Origin: Epiperipatus broadwayi
Taxonomy: Eukaryota; Onychophora; Udeonychophora; Euonychophora; Peripatidae
Assembly: GCA_028023455.1 (NCBI GenBank)
Contig: JAQFVV010000275.1
Span: 1,054,001-1,118,000 of the forward strand
DNA length: 64,000 bases
Reading direction: 5' to 3'
Positions 49,901 through 59,331 of the stretch are shown here, piece by piece. Each line of letters starts with the position of its first letter. Position 1 is the first letter of the stretch. A model generated the notes under the pieces. It saw only the letters and a list, made by a program, of their open reading frames with translations, did no database searches and was not told the DNA's origin. The translations under genes and the position numbers were made by a program.

Positions 49901-50259
49901 GCTTAGTTTTAAAGAAAGTTAAAAATGTTGAATATTTGAAATATAAAACAATTAAATAATTTACACATACATTGCCTATATGTATGCATTATAACTTTGC
50001 TTTTTAACAGAAAATTTAAATATTAAATAGTTTAAATGTGTGTATTACCTTTCTATCAACACACAAACAAGTAAAGCATGTAATTGTTGACCCATTCTTT
50101 CTCTGTTTAAAGCTTTTAGAACTGGACCTTGTAGGGTTTAAACTTGGATGCCCTACAACTTCCTTTATGGTTATATAAAATTGTGATGATGATTTTGTTT
50201 GACCTTTTCTACATGCACATTACTATAAATTTGGCTAGTGACCAAATTGTAATGGCACA
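46949..50259 (-). repeat. 3' LTR (left copy), 3311 bp
   Basis: In element orientation it begins TGTGCCATTACAATTTGG and ends GGTTACA (TG...CA termini). It aligns with the right copy over its entire length at roughly 98% by eye. Differences are mostly small indels (for example around 47090-47105) and a stretch of about 16 bases near 48090 that is present only in the right copy (near 54602). Plus-strand frames at 48686-48928 and 49002-49208 lie in the LTR and match nothing known. A tRNA-like relic is at 47243-47349. Confidence 0.95.
47243..47349 (+). tRNA. Class II (leucine-like) tRNA relic inside the LTR
   Basis: Acceptor strands TACTAAG (47243-47249) and CTTGGTA (47342-47348) pair over 7 bp with one wobble. 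TGGTCTA..AGGCGCC-like sequence (47255-47272) resembles the D-arm region of tRNA-Leu. A perfect stem CTAGATT/AATCTAG encloses ATCTG at the anticodon position (47274-47292), and a second perfect stem GGTTAT/ATAACC, also enclosing ATCTG, takes the place of a long variable arm (47297-47313). The T arm is GGG-TTTGAAT-CCC with B-box-like GGTTTGAATCC. The anticodon loop is abnormal (9 nt), so it is not a working tRNA. An equivalent copy lies in the other LTR near 53753-53860. It may be a captured tRNA or the head of a SINE. Confidence 0.4.
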
Positions 50260-50260
50260 A

Positions 50261-50274
50261 CTTTCTCCCCCTTC
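50261..50274 (-). promoter_or_regulatory. Polypurine tract of the LTR element
   Basis: On the minus strand GAAGGGGGAGAAAG, followed by one T and then the TGTGCC start of the 3' LTR. All fourteen bases are purine. This is the position and composition expected for the primer of plus-strand DNA synthesis, and it fixes the element's orientation. Confidence 0.9.
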
Positions 50275-50455
50275 GGATAAAATCATCAGCACTTTTGTTT
50301 TAACTATATTAAAAAAAAAATCCTAACCAATAAATACACTAATAATAATAAACACTTATAATATATATAAAAAAAAATTAACTACTGGTAAATATATTTT
50401 TCATTAAAAAAAAAAAAAAAACCTAAAAATAATTTATTTGGAGATCTTTGCCAGG

Positions 50456-50644
50456 CTATTCTGCTGAAGTATAAGGGATCAAACTCCTAGCATTATAGGT
50501 CCCCTTATTCCCATCAAGAGCAGCAAGCATAAAGGCATTCTCTCCTATCTTTTTAGTAATTTGGAATGGCTTTTTCTTTTCAAACCATATTGTGGTCTGC
50601 ATAAAAATGCACCTGTACATCCAGTCCTTTTTTAATATTTCCAT
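50456..50644 (-). pseudogene. Integrase C-terminal tail fragment, out of frame
   Basis: A 62-codon frame overlapping the end of the 577-codon ORF by 65 bases in a different frame. It contains PFQITKKIGENAF, then GNKGTYNARSLIPY, the pattern of the small SH3-like C-terminal domain of Gypsy-type integrases (GPFxIxxKxxxNAYxL...FNVSxLxPY). It ends about 180 bases before the polypurine tract, where a pol gene should end. Inference: the element derives from a full Gypsy-like element by deletion of most of pol, leaving this tail. The N-terminal residues before the motif may be only coincidentally open. Confidence 0.55.
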
Positions 50645-52313
50645 TTTTCATCTTGACTGGATATTTATAAAACATATCTGGAGGTTTTATTTTATATAAC
50701 CTCCTATTACAAACTCCATTTAGAAATATGGACTCTTGGTACCCTATGTAATATGCCTTGAAGTTTTTCAGAGAGATTGACTCTCTATACCATACATACT
50801 TTATTTTTAAACTTTCCAGAAAGATCGACTCTCTGTACCATATATAATTCATCCTTAAATCTTCCAGAGAGGTTAATTCTCTGGGCCACGTATAATTTAT
50901 TTTTAAATTTTCTAGAAAGGTTGACTCTTTGTACCATATATAAGGCACATTTAAATTTTCCAGAGCATTTACATTTTTCAGAGAGATAGATTCTCTGTCC
51001 CATATATAATGGACATTTAAACTCTTCAGAGAGATTGACTCTCTGTACCAGATATAACTTATTTTTGACTTTTCCAGAGCAGTTGAATTTTTCAGAGAGA
51101 TTTGGACATTTACATTTTTCAGAGAGATTGCCTCTCTATACCATATATAAGGTATCTCCAATCTATTTAAGAAGACAGATTTTTGAAACCACACATGCTG
51201 GTTTGTTACTAGATTGAGAACTACAGACTGTTGAAACTTTTGCTCTCTTTCTAAAATAACTGGTTTCATCTCCCTTATTGCCTCTCTTAAATCAATCATC
51301 TTATCGGATGCATGAAGTTTTTCCTCCAACTCTCTTTTCCTTCTTTTCACTTCATGATCTATCCCAATCTGCTCTTTGGTCATCATCTCATTTACTTTCT
51401 TTACTGGGAGATTTGGTATTATGGCTACTATTGGCCTTTCTACTTCTTGGAGCCTATTCTCTATCAGTGTATCTAACTTTACATTATTTTCTTTATTATC
51501 AGTGGTCGGACTATCCAGATTATCTTTTAAAACTGGTAAGCTCTGACTACCTTTCCATTTTACAAGTCTAACATATTCACCCATCTCTCCTGCTCTATCT
51601 TCTAAAGAGGTTTCAGCATTATCTTCTAATCTTTGACTACCTTCTATTATACTTTCTGCACTCTTTTTGCTATCCTCTCTTAGACTTTCTATCCATCTTT
51701 TCACAGAACGACAAACCTTTTGTTCCAGACTTTCCTTATTTCTTTTGGATTTGTTATAATCTTCTTGTATGTTTTGATACATACAATCTTTCATCAGTCT
51801 GGTCAATTTTATACCTGATAGTGCTTCCTTCTTTATTCGAATCTGAAACTCTTCAGTACTTGTTATTATCCCCTTTACTTTTACAGTAACTTCTAATCCC
51901 ATTACAACCTCTCCATCCTCTTCTTTATAAAGATTATTAACTCCAGGAATTGAGGCTCTTTTCCCATGTTTCTCTATTTTATTTCCCAAAGCTATAGGAA
52001 TTTTATTGTTGTTTTCAACAGAGCTATTGATATTTTCTTTTAATTCATCTTCACTCCTCTTATCCTCTTCTTTTAAACTTTCTACACTTTCTATGCCTTT
52101 TCCATCATCTCTTAAACTTTCTATGAGCTGCTTCCTATCTTCTCTTAGACTCTCTATGCTTTTATTATTTTTCTCTAACTTTTGTTCTAGATTTACCATA
52201 CTTTGCTTACTCTCCTCTCTCATACTTCTGAGCATCTGCATTATCATGTCCATGTCTGATGGTACTATCTTTGCTATCTGAGCCTCTTCCATATTATATT
52301 TTAGTTCACTCAT
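50580..52313 (-). CDS. Coiled-coil/16-residue-repeat protein of the LTR element (gag-like position)
   Basis: 577 residues, the only long ORF in the window, intact and at the position of gag. Residues 1-100 are charged and helical with ESLRED-type motifs at 54, 65, 78 and 209, giving 11-13-residue steps in the first cluster, as in coiled coils. Residues 100-350 are K/E-rich with a β-like patch near 135-165 (VVMGLEVTVKVKGII). From about 373 to 534 there are eight to ten repeats of about 16 residues with pattern YIWYRESISLKNLNV. Trp (or its replacement Gly) falls at 375, 391, 422, 438, 460, 476, 492, 508 and 524, almost always 16 apart or a multiple. No CCHC knuckle, protease or RT motif. No signal peptide or membrane helix. 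The first Met follows an upstream stop and a 1.1-kb leader. I do not recognise the family. A structural (gag-like) role is inferred from position only. Confidence 0.7.
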   Translation of the reverse strand: MSELKYNMEEAQIAKIVPSDMDMIMQMLRSMREESKQSMVNLEQKLEKNNKSIESLREDRKQLIESLRDDGKGIESVESLKEEDKRSEDELKENINSSVENNNKIPIALGNKIEKHGKRASIPGVNNLYKEEDGEVVMGLEVTVKVKGIITSTEEFQIRIKKEALSGIKLTRLMKDCMYQNIQEDYNKSKRNKESLEQKVCRSVKRWIESLREDSKKSAESIIEGSQRLEDNAETSLEDRAGEMGEYVRLVKWKGSQSLPVLKDNLDSPTTDNKENNVKLDTLIENRLQEVERPIVAIIPNLPVKKVNEMMTKEQIGIDHEVKRRKRELEEKLHASDKMIDLREAIREMKPVILEREQKFQQSVVLNLVTNQHVWFQKSVFLNRLEIPYIWYREAISLKNVNVQISLKNSTALEKSKISYIWYRESISLKSLNVHYIWDRESISLKNVNALENLNVPYIWYKESTFLENLKINYTWPRELTSLEDLRMNYIWYRESIFLESLKIKYVWYRESISLKNFKAYYIGYQESIFLNGVCNRRLYKIKPPDMFYKYPVKMKNGNIKKGLDVQVHFYADHNMV

Positions 52314-53438
52314 GTTATAAAACTATATATATCCCATCTGTACTTCCCTGACCATCAAAAATCCACACATCTTCTCCCTGTCTGACACCTATTCTGACCA
52401 ACTGACTGATTTGATTTTCACCTTATTATGCATTTACAAATACAACAACAAAAAATTTTAATATCCTTATTTAATGAACTACACAACAATAATCTATAGT
52501 GCATGTCTGTCTGTAATAGCCCAAATTATACATTCATCCATTCTCCCAGAAATCCGACAGATATTGACAGTCCACAGAATGACTAGCAGTTCACAATCTT
52601 GAGATAAATAAAAGATTTCAGTCACAGCACTATAATCACACAATGCATCACGAGCACTCAGAAGATCATCCCAATTCGATCACTATTAACTACCACAACC
52701 CTTGATTGAATGAAGCAAACTCTGTTGCAATAAAAGAACTATTAAGTCTTAGGGGCTAAGATAGATAAACTATGCCGTGCTCTCTCTCTTGGAGACTTAT
52801 AGGCTGGTATCATGGCAGGACTACTGTTAACTGCTTCATGATAAAATAAAGATAACATATAAATTGGGTTGGAGCAGTGAATGGGTTTGATCATTCATAA
52901 GTTACACGAAATACATAGCATTCTCAAGGCAATGACAAAACTCTCCACTCATCATCAAAACTGCAATCTAACCAACCAAACTCCAACGATCAACCATCCA
53001 ATCAAACCTCTAAAATCATAGACTTTTTACAAAATGAACTCTCCAAACACACATGAGACTACTATTCCATAATTCATCACTATTACTATGCCTATCCTAT
53101 CTGGCAATAAATCATTTTAATGTTCCACAAAAAAAAATCTATTATTTATTTCACCTTTGTCTTAAGTTGTGATATTCATCTCTATTTTCCAAATTGATAA
53201 AAAAAAACAGGCTGTTTTATGGCTGTACCCATTTTATCATCATCAATGAAAAATTAAATCATATTAAACATCATTATATACAAATCTAAAATAAGACTGT
53301 ATGGCCAAGAAAATTTTGTAAGACAAAAAAAATTTTTACTGAAAAAAAAAATTTTACTAAAAAAATTTCTCTATTTTTAACCACACATCTCCCATCATTC
53401 TATAGACTCTCTTTTTCAGGTATATGGCAAAATATCAG
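52314..53438 (-). other. Leader between primer-binding site and the ORF
   Basis: About 1.1 kb without a frame longer than 60 codons on the element's strand. It could hold packaging or dimerisation signals. No clear hairpin was picked out by eye. Confidence 0.5.
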
Positions 53439-53456
53439 GCCCCACGTTGGGCGCCA
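53439..53456 (-). promoter_or_regulatory. Primer-binding site for tRNA-Lys(CTT)
   Basis: On the minus strand TGGCGCCCAACGTGGGGC, one base after the end of the 5' LTR (GGTTACA, A, PBS). All 18 bases are complementary to the 3' end of animal tRNA-Lys(CTT) including CCA. This would prime minus-strand DNA synthesis. Confidence 0.92.
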
Positions 53457-53457
53457 T

Positions 53458-56400
53458 TGTAACCTAATAAAGAATCAAAAAAATATTACCATACCTGAGT
53501 AGTCCATAATATATAAGAAATAATCATAAATTAAATGATGATCAAAAGATATTATTATATCTGAGTAAAGGAGTCCAAATATCAAGAATTATGGGGAAAT
53601 TATTAATAACCAGTATTATTAACTCAGGTATATGGAAATCACGTGAAGTGAGTACACTAGTAATTCAATAAAATATAACTCAGGTATACAGGCAGTAGGT
53701 TTTATCCACTTTCATTTCTTGGTTTGATGTTAAGTGCATGTTTAAACAAATACTAAGTGAATATGGTCTAGCAGGGCGCCACTAGATTATCTGAATCTAG
53801 ACACGGTTATATCTGATAACCTTTCACATGTACCGGGTTTGAATCCCTTCTTGGTACTTTATTTATAATAAAATGAAAGATTTTGCTTTTTGAGCCATAT
53901 CACTATAAGCACTAATATTTAGGTAAAAGTAAAACATCTTTAAACCAAAGTGGAGTATATTAGACATAAATCATTTCTCAGATCTTAGCATAACAAATGT
54001 GTTTCAATATTTTTATAAGTTCACTAGCTCAGATTATATATAACTAATTTAGGATGGCAATTCACTCATCCTTGCATGAAATAGATGATGGGATGTGGTT
54101 ATAATAATACTAAGAAATCACTAAATATTATAAAATCAATATTTATTTATGGCCTTTAAACAGTTAAACAGCTCATTAATTAAAACGTTGATGACGATGA
54201 TGATGATAATAATAACAATAATGACAAGGGTTTCAACTACAGCTCTAGGACTAAGCCTAAACATAAAACTAAATTTTATAAAGAAATTCATAATTATTGC
54301 TTAATTTTAGCATATTTACTTATATCTTAAATAACTAATATTCAACCATTGATGATGATGAATAATCACACTTAACAAAGACTACACTTAATGAAATATA
54401 TACGCCTCGTTTAATAAAACAAACTAATATTTATTACTACATTTCTAACATATACATAAAAATTTCTAGATAAATATGAAAATTGACATGAATAATAATA
54501 ATAATAATTGATTATATAACAATCCTCAGATTAATTTTAAGTTCTTCCCCCTTTCCCTTCAAATGTATTTTGTATTAAGTTGGACGTCACATTGACCATG
54601 ATTTTCACTCCATGAGAAAAGTATTTCAAGAAAAAAAATATTATCTGCTCATTAGCACACATACTTTAAAAATCCAACATGTAAATAGAATGTAAAAAAA
54701 AATGTTAGTAGAATTGAAAGAGCAAGTTTTAGAAACAAGTTTTAAATTATTTTCTCCCCCCTCTCTTCTACCTCTGAAATGCTATACTTAATGAAACAAA
54801 CTAATCTAATATTCTAACACTACTTGTTACTCCACATTCACTCACAATTATACACATATAAAATATCATTATGTATGTGCGTGTTTTATCCCATGATAAC
54901 AAAATATTATTTAAAACCAAAATAATAATATATTAGTTAAAACTAAAATCATAATACCATAAAAAAAAAATTGTTTTACACATTAATATTTCATAACTGT
55001 AAAATTAATAAACAAATAATTTTCATACATTCAAGATCATTTATGAAGCTCAAAGTTATTATTAGTAAGACATTCTTGTTTTTAATTGATCTGAATAGTC
55101 TTTAAAAGTTCTTTAAATAAAATATACCACTTTATTGCTAAAATGTTTATTAAGACTGATATCATAAAGAAAATAGATATAAAAAGTCATATTACCGATC
55201 TTTTGTTTGTGGCGAATTTCCAAGGGTTCAAACTTGTCTTGTATAAGGTTTATATTTCTGCAGCTACCATTTCCGTTTTACTGGGAACAATCTCTTTCTT
55301 GAGGTGTATAACTATTTGATGATGATGACTCTATTGAGGTTATTTGCTTTAGTGGATAATTTGGAAATCATTATATTAATTTTTCTTCTCTTCCTGTCAA
55401 GCATGTGGATGAAATACAGCAGTTGTTTTCACATTTATAAATTTTCTTGAGTTTAAAATCAGTTGTTGTAACAATTAATTGGACTTGATGATTAATATTT
55501 ATCAGTAGATTAATTCATCTTCTTTGAATGCAGGTGAATGCTTTCTTCCTTCTATTAAAAACATCTTATTTATCTGGTCAGTTGAAAGGTGTAGAATATT
55601 ATTTTAGACACAACATCTTTTCTTTCCTATGTGATGTGCAGCTTCCTCCAGATGGTCAGCAAATGGGACATACATATAATTTTTCTAGCCCGCCATTTCT
55701 TATATTTTCAGCATTCAATTGGATAGTTTAATAATCTGAATCAATCACAATAATCTTAATAATAATTCAAGACAGCTTTTTATATCCAATTTTTAGCTAA
55801 CTTAACCAATCAGAGATAGCATCACTTGCTATTTTTGGACAAATTTGTTTTAATTAGATCTCTAATTTATTTTCAACTATATTATTTTTTCAACTGAAAA
55901 GTTTAATCCTTTTTCCAGACACTTTTGTTTAAAAAAAAAAAATAGACTCAATCCTTATTTCCTTTCTTTTCTTTTTTTTTTTTTTTTTAACATCCAGGTA
56001 ACACTTCAAATCTTTGAGCTTCCTTCTTTAGATCTTGAGATAAGACAATTTCACAATTATAGTTCTGACCCATTATAAGCTTCCAAAGTGAAACAATCAT
56101 TTACAAAAAAAAATTGCTACAAAGATTGATATCTGATTAAACAGATTTCCTCTTTTAACAAACAATTGTACAAAAAAAATAATTTAACAGATTTAATACT
56201 TCCTTTTCTTTCAATATTTAGGAAATGTAAAATTTTGTATGTAATGTACACACATCCTTCATTCTTTCAAATCATTCATAAACTAACCTTAAATACTATA
56301 ATTGCTAGCTTAGTAATTATAACCCAATTATTTAATTAAATCTGTAACTTTTAAATCCCACTTATAATTAAAGAAAAGCAAAATAAAAGTATAGAATAAA

Positions 56401-56777
56401 ATATTAGAATTGATCAAGCATAGGTTAGTTTTAAAGAAAGTTAAAATGTTGAATATTTGAAATATAAAACAATTAAATAATTTACACATACATTGCCTAT
56501 ATGTATGCATTATAACTTTGCTTTTTAACAGAAAATTTAAATATTAAATAGTTTAAATGTGTGTATTACCTTTCTATCAACACACAAACAAGTAAAGCAT
56601 GTAATTGTTGACCCATTCTTTCTCTGTTTAAAGCTTTTAGAACTGGACCTTGTAGGGTTTAAACTTGGATGCCCTACAACTTCCTTTATGGTTATATAAA
56701 ATTGTGATGATGATTTTGTTTGACCTTTTCTACATGCACATTACTATAAATTTGGCTAGTGACCAAATTGTAATGGC

Positions 56778-56780
<3 letters not shown>
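53458..56780 (-). repeat. 5' LTR (right copy), 3323 bp
   Basis: Same termini as the left copy (plus strand TGTAACC...GGCACA). It is nearly identical but carries an ATTTTCACTCCATGAG stretch near 54601-54616 that the left copy lacks. It runs directly into (TA)n at 56781. The 67-codon plus-strand frame at 55528-55731 is the counterpart of 49002-49208 and is not regarded as a gene. The element's promoter should lie here, but I could not place it. Confidence 0.95.
53752..53860 (+). tRNA. Class II tRNA relic, copy in the right LTR
   Basis: Identical in arrangement to the copy at 47243-47349, including both ATCTG hairpins and the TTTGAAT T-loop. It is a copy because the two LTRs share one template. 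Confidence 0.4.
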
Positions 56781-56822
<42 letters not shown>

Positions 56823-56823
56823 C

Positions 56824-56877
<54 letters not shown>
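56781..56877. repeat. (TA)n microsatellite, right flank of the LTR element
   Basis: Nearly pure TA over about 97 bp with one TACATATTA interruption. It produces a spurious YIYIYI frame (56665-57021). Confidence 0.95.
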
Positions 56878-56879
<2 letters not shown>

Positions 56880-57104
56880 GCTTAGTATAAGGTCTGTTGG
56901 TAATAGGGCAGGAGTTTGCAATTGCAAACATAAATTTAAAGATAAAATTGAACACATATCATTATTTGTGCATTATTGGATTTTAAAAATAGGTCAAATA
57001 CATTATTTGATGTTAAAATAAGCTAAATACAATATGTGATTTTAAAATAAGTTTAATACCTTAAACTAAATATATTTTTTAAAGAATAAACTAAATTATT
57101 AAAT
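56878..57104. other. A/T-rich spacer
   Basis: Lies between the (TA)n tract and family T copy C. It may be decayed 5' sequence of copy C, but similarity is not evident. Confidence 0.4.
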
Positions 57105-58023
57105 TGACTTAAATTTAAGTTGGGTGTAGATGGCTGCTTAGACTCATTTAAGTGTATGTTAGTTTAAAGAGATTTTGATCTCAGAGTATTTGTTTCATAG
57201 TTGTGTCAATCCTGATGAAGGGATTATATGGATGTTTATATCAATGTAATGTGAAATGTGTTAGCATACAAGACAACATGTCCAACTGAATGCATGACCC
57301 AAAGGGGTAATCATTGCATTGCAATGGATGTGGAGTACTCCCATGACATTGTCCTCCTTTAGCTCTATGGATAGGGACTATAAATCAGTAAAATAGACCA
57401 CTCTACCATCCATATGTAGCATTTCTCTTTAATATTTTATATACATGATTCCTTCACCAGACAGATGCACATTTCTGTACTGGATGAGGATCATTTCATT
57501 TAAATATCATGCTGCAGATGCACATCCCTTTCAGCATGGTTTTATGCTAACATCTTTATATTGCATTGGTTGCATTTGTATATCAGAAAGCGAGCGTTGG
57601 TTTAGCTACAAACTTTTAGCCTGGAATTAAATGTTTGAGAATCTTTTAAGTGCATAGTCTATGTAGCCTATCTATGCTAAACATTCTAAGATTAAAAATT
57701 AAAGTTAAAAAACAATGAAACCTAAAGCATATTTTTTAAGTAATTATTTTTCTAATTTGTTGTCATGAATAAAATTTTTTTGTGTTATTAGTACTGGCAG
57801 TGGTTTAGTTTTTTTTTTATCTTTTCTTTATTAAAAATATATTTTAATAAATATATTTTAAATCTCTGTTTCTCCTTGAGCTAATGGCAAGGGCTAACAG
57901 TCAAAATTTAGATCTTAACAAGAAGTATCTGCCTACACTATAAATTTTGTAGATTCGAATAACCTAATGGCACCCTGTATGGCAGATATTGTCTGAGTCC
58001 AATATTTTCCCCAACCATTATAA
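57105..58023 (+). repeat. Element family T, copy C (5' part missing)
   Basis: Matches the right halves of copies A and B. Landmarks are TTTAAGTTGGGTGTAGATGG (57113-57132), CAGACAGATG...CTGTACTGGA (57460-57482), AACTTTTAGCCT near 57609, TACTGGCAGTGG near 57791, CCTAATGGCACCCTGTATGG near 57962, and CCATTATAATATATATA at the end (58015-58031). It is more diverged than A and B are from each other. The left half of the element is absent or unrecognisable. Confidence 0.6.
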
Positions 58024-58914
58024 TATATATAGAGAGCAATATATATATATGTGTGTATGTGTGTGTGCTCACTGTTTATTTAACCACAGACCATAAAGCC
58101 AATCACAATGCATGAATATTAAAATAAATGATTAATGATATATGTGTGTATATTGTACCAGTCAAAATATGTTATCCATCTAACACAAACTGAAGCCCAT
58201 GAAACTGGACTTCAAACCCAGCCAAACCAAAGAATTATATCAAAGTCCAAATTGAATTTGAACCAAATTCACAAGCTCAGATCAAAACCTAATGGATAAT
58301 ACATATTGATGGCACATGCGACTATGCACCATGAACTAGCTCAATGGACATGATGCTTACTGAGACCATTTATCTGACTCTAACTAATGTATGATAAAAT
58401 GACAATGAATATTTCTGAATAAATTCACATATGTATATTTGGGTTGCCAATACAAACAGTGAGCATGAATATTTAAAACTAATCAATAAATAATAAACAA
58501 TCAAACCAAGTATGTATATAAAATATTTAATAATAAGCAAATATTTGTTCAAATATTTATGATGAGTATTATAAATTATCTCTAGTCTTTGGAGCATGAA
58601 TTACAATGTACAATAAATAATGGCAGTTGTACTCATATGCCAATAATTAATACATAAGTATTTAAGAAATATATTTATCTATGCCCCGACAAAGTAGACA
58701 AGTGTAAATAACAATACCTATGGCATTTGTGCTGAACGAATTACATACATTATTCGTTATTTGGTATTTTATTTGGAAAAGAAAATGTGATTCTAATTTT
58801 ATGTAAGAAGGAGATGAAATTTATTTTCCACACATCCATAAATCAATTCATGAACAGCATGATAAATATGTAGGGTATAACTTCAATACTTAACAAAAAA
58901 AATTATTTAAATTA
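58024..58914. other. A/T-rich DNA, nothing recognised
   Basis: Begins with (TA)n and a (GT)n-like tract (58037-58070). The stretch 58150-58350 is less A/T-rich but has no coding frame. Confidence 0.45.
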
Positions 58915-59226
58915 TTGATAAATATAAAATTGTTTGATTTTAATGAAATCAATTCATTACGATTTATAAAGCAAAAGAGCAGGCCTTTATTTGAACTAAG
59001 AAATAAAACAGTACTAATGCATTACAAGCAGAAAAATGAATATGAAATAAAATGGTTTATTGGTGATTCAAGAAGTAAAAGGGCGGCTTGTATTCAACAA
59101 GTCCTTTATGCCCTACAAATGATCCATGAAACATGGGGAAAGCCAGGTCAGGATACAGTCACAAATCTTTGGTGTTCCAATACAGTGACAAGCGAGGGAG
59201 GAAGTGATTTCTTCCTATATATTTAA
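58915..59226 (+). pseudogene. pogo/Tigger-like transposase C-terminal fragment
   Basis: 103 open codons. The last half, with AACIQQVLYALQMIHETWGK, then DTVTNLWCSN and TSEGGSD, resembles the end of the DDE_1 (CENP-B/pogo/Tigger) transposase domain, where an LxALxMIxExWxxVsxxTIxNCWRxxGF pattern closes the catalytic domain. Cys and Arg of the NCWR motif are changed (NLWC). Upstream catalytic motifs (the DDE acidic residues and QPMDQG) are missing, so this is a fragment. The first 45 residues do not match anything I know. A short related-looking frame (SRRKRVAHVCKVL) follows at about 59248-59331, possibly a partial duplicate of SRSKRAACIQQVL. Confidence 0.4.
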
Positions 59227-59331
59227 AACATCAATAATATCACTGAAATGACAAACTCAAGAAGAAAGAGGGTGGCTCATGTTTGTAAGGTTCTGAATGG
59301 TGATGACATAATGATTATCATATTTGATTAA

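Larger units (their letters stand above)
46930..56780 (-). mobile_element. Complete non-autonomous LTR retrotransposon, ~9.8 kb, long LTRs
   Basis: Oriented on the minus strand. The 5' LTR is at the right (53458-56780) and the 3' LTR at the left (46949-50259), with an interior of about 3.2 kb. The primer-binding site follows the 5' LTR after one base, and a polypurine tract abuts the 3' LTR. The single long ORF encodes a coiled-coil protein with tandem repeats, and a short out-of-frame fragment resembles an integrase tail. Protease, reverse transcriptase, RNase H and integrase core are absent. Two near-identical 3.3-kb LTRs indicate a recent insertion. Long LTRs with a short interior recall the LARD class described in plants. 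(TA)n lies on both sides, so a target duplication cannot be read. At the outer edge of the 3' LTR an extra partial primer-binding sequence is present (46930-46948). Confidence 0.9.

Noticed and set aside
50777-52281. Plus-strand frames at 50777-50989, 51035-51217, 51278-51571 and 52006-52281, and minus 51003-50785
   Set aside because: Shadows of the 577-codon minus-strand ORF. The periodic look of the shorter ones comes from its 48-bp DNA repeats.
56665-57021. 118-codon frame with a long YIYIYI tract
   Set aside because: Produced by reading through the (TA)n microsatellite; it joins LTR sequence to flanking DNA.
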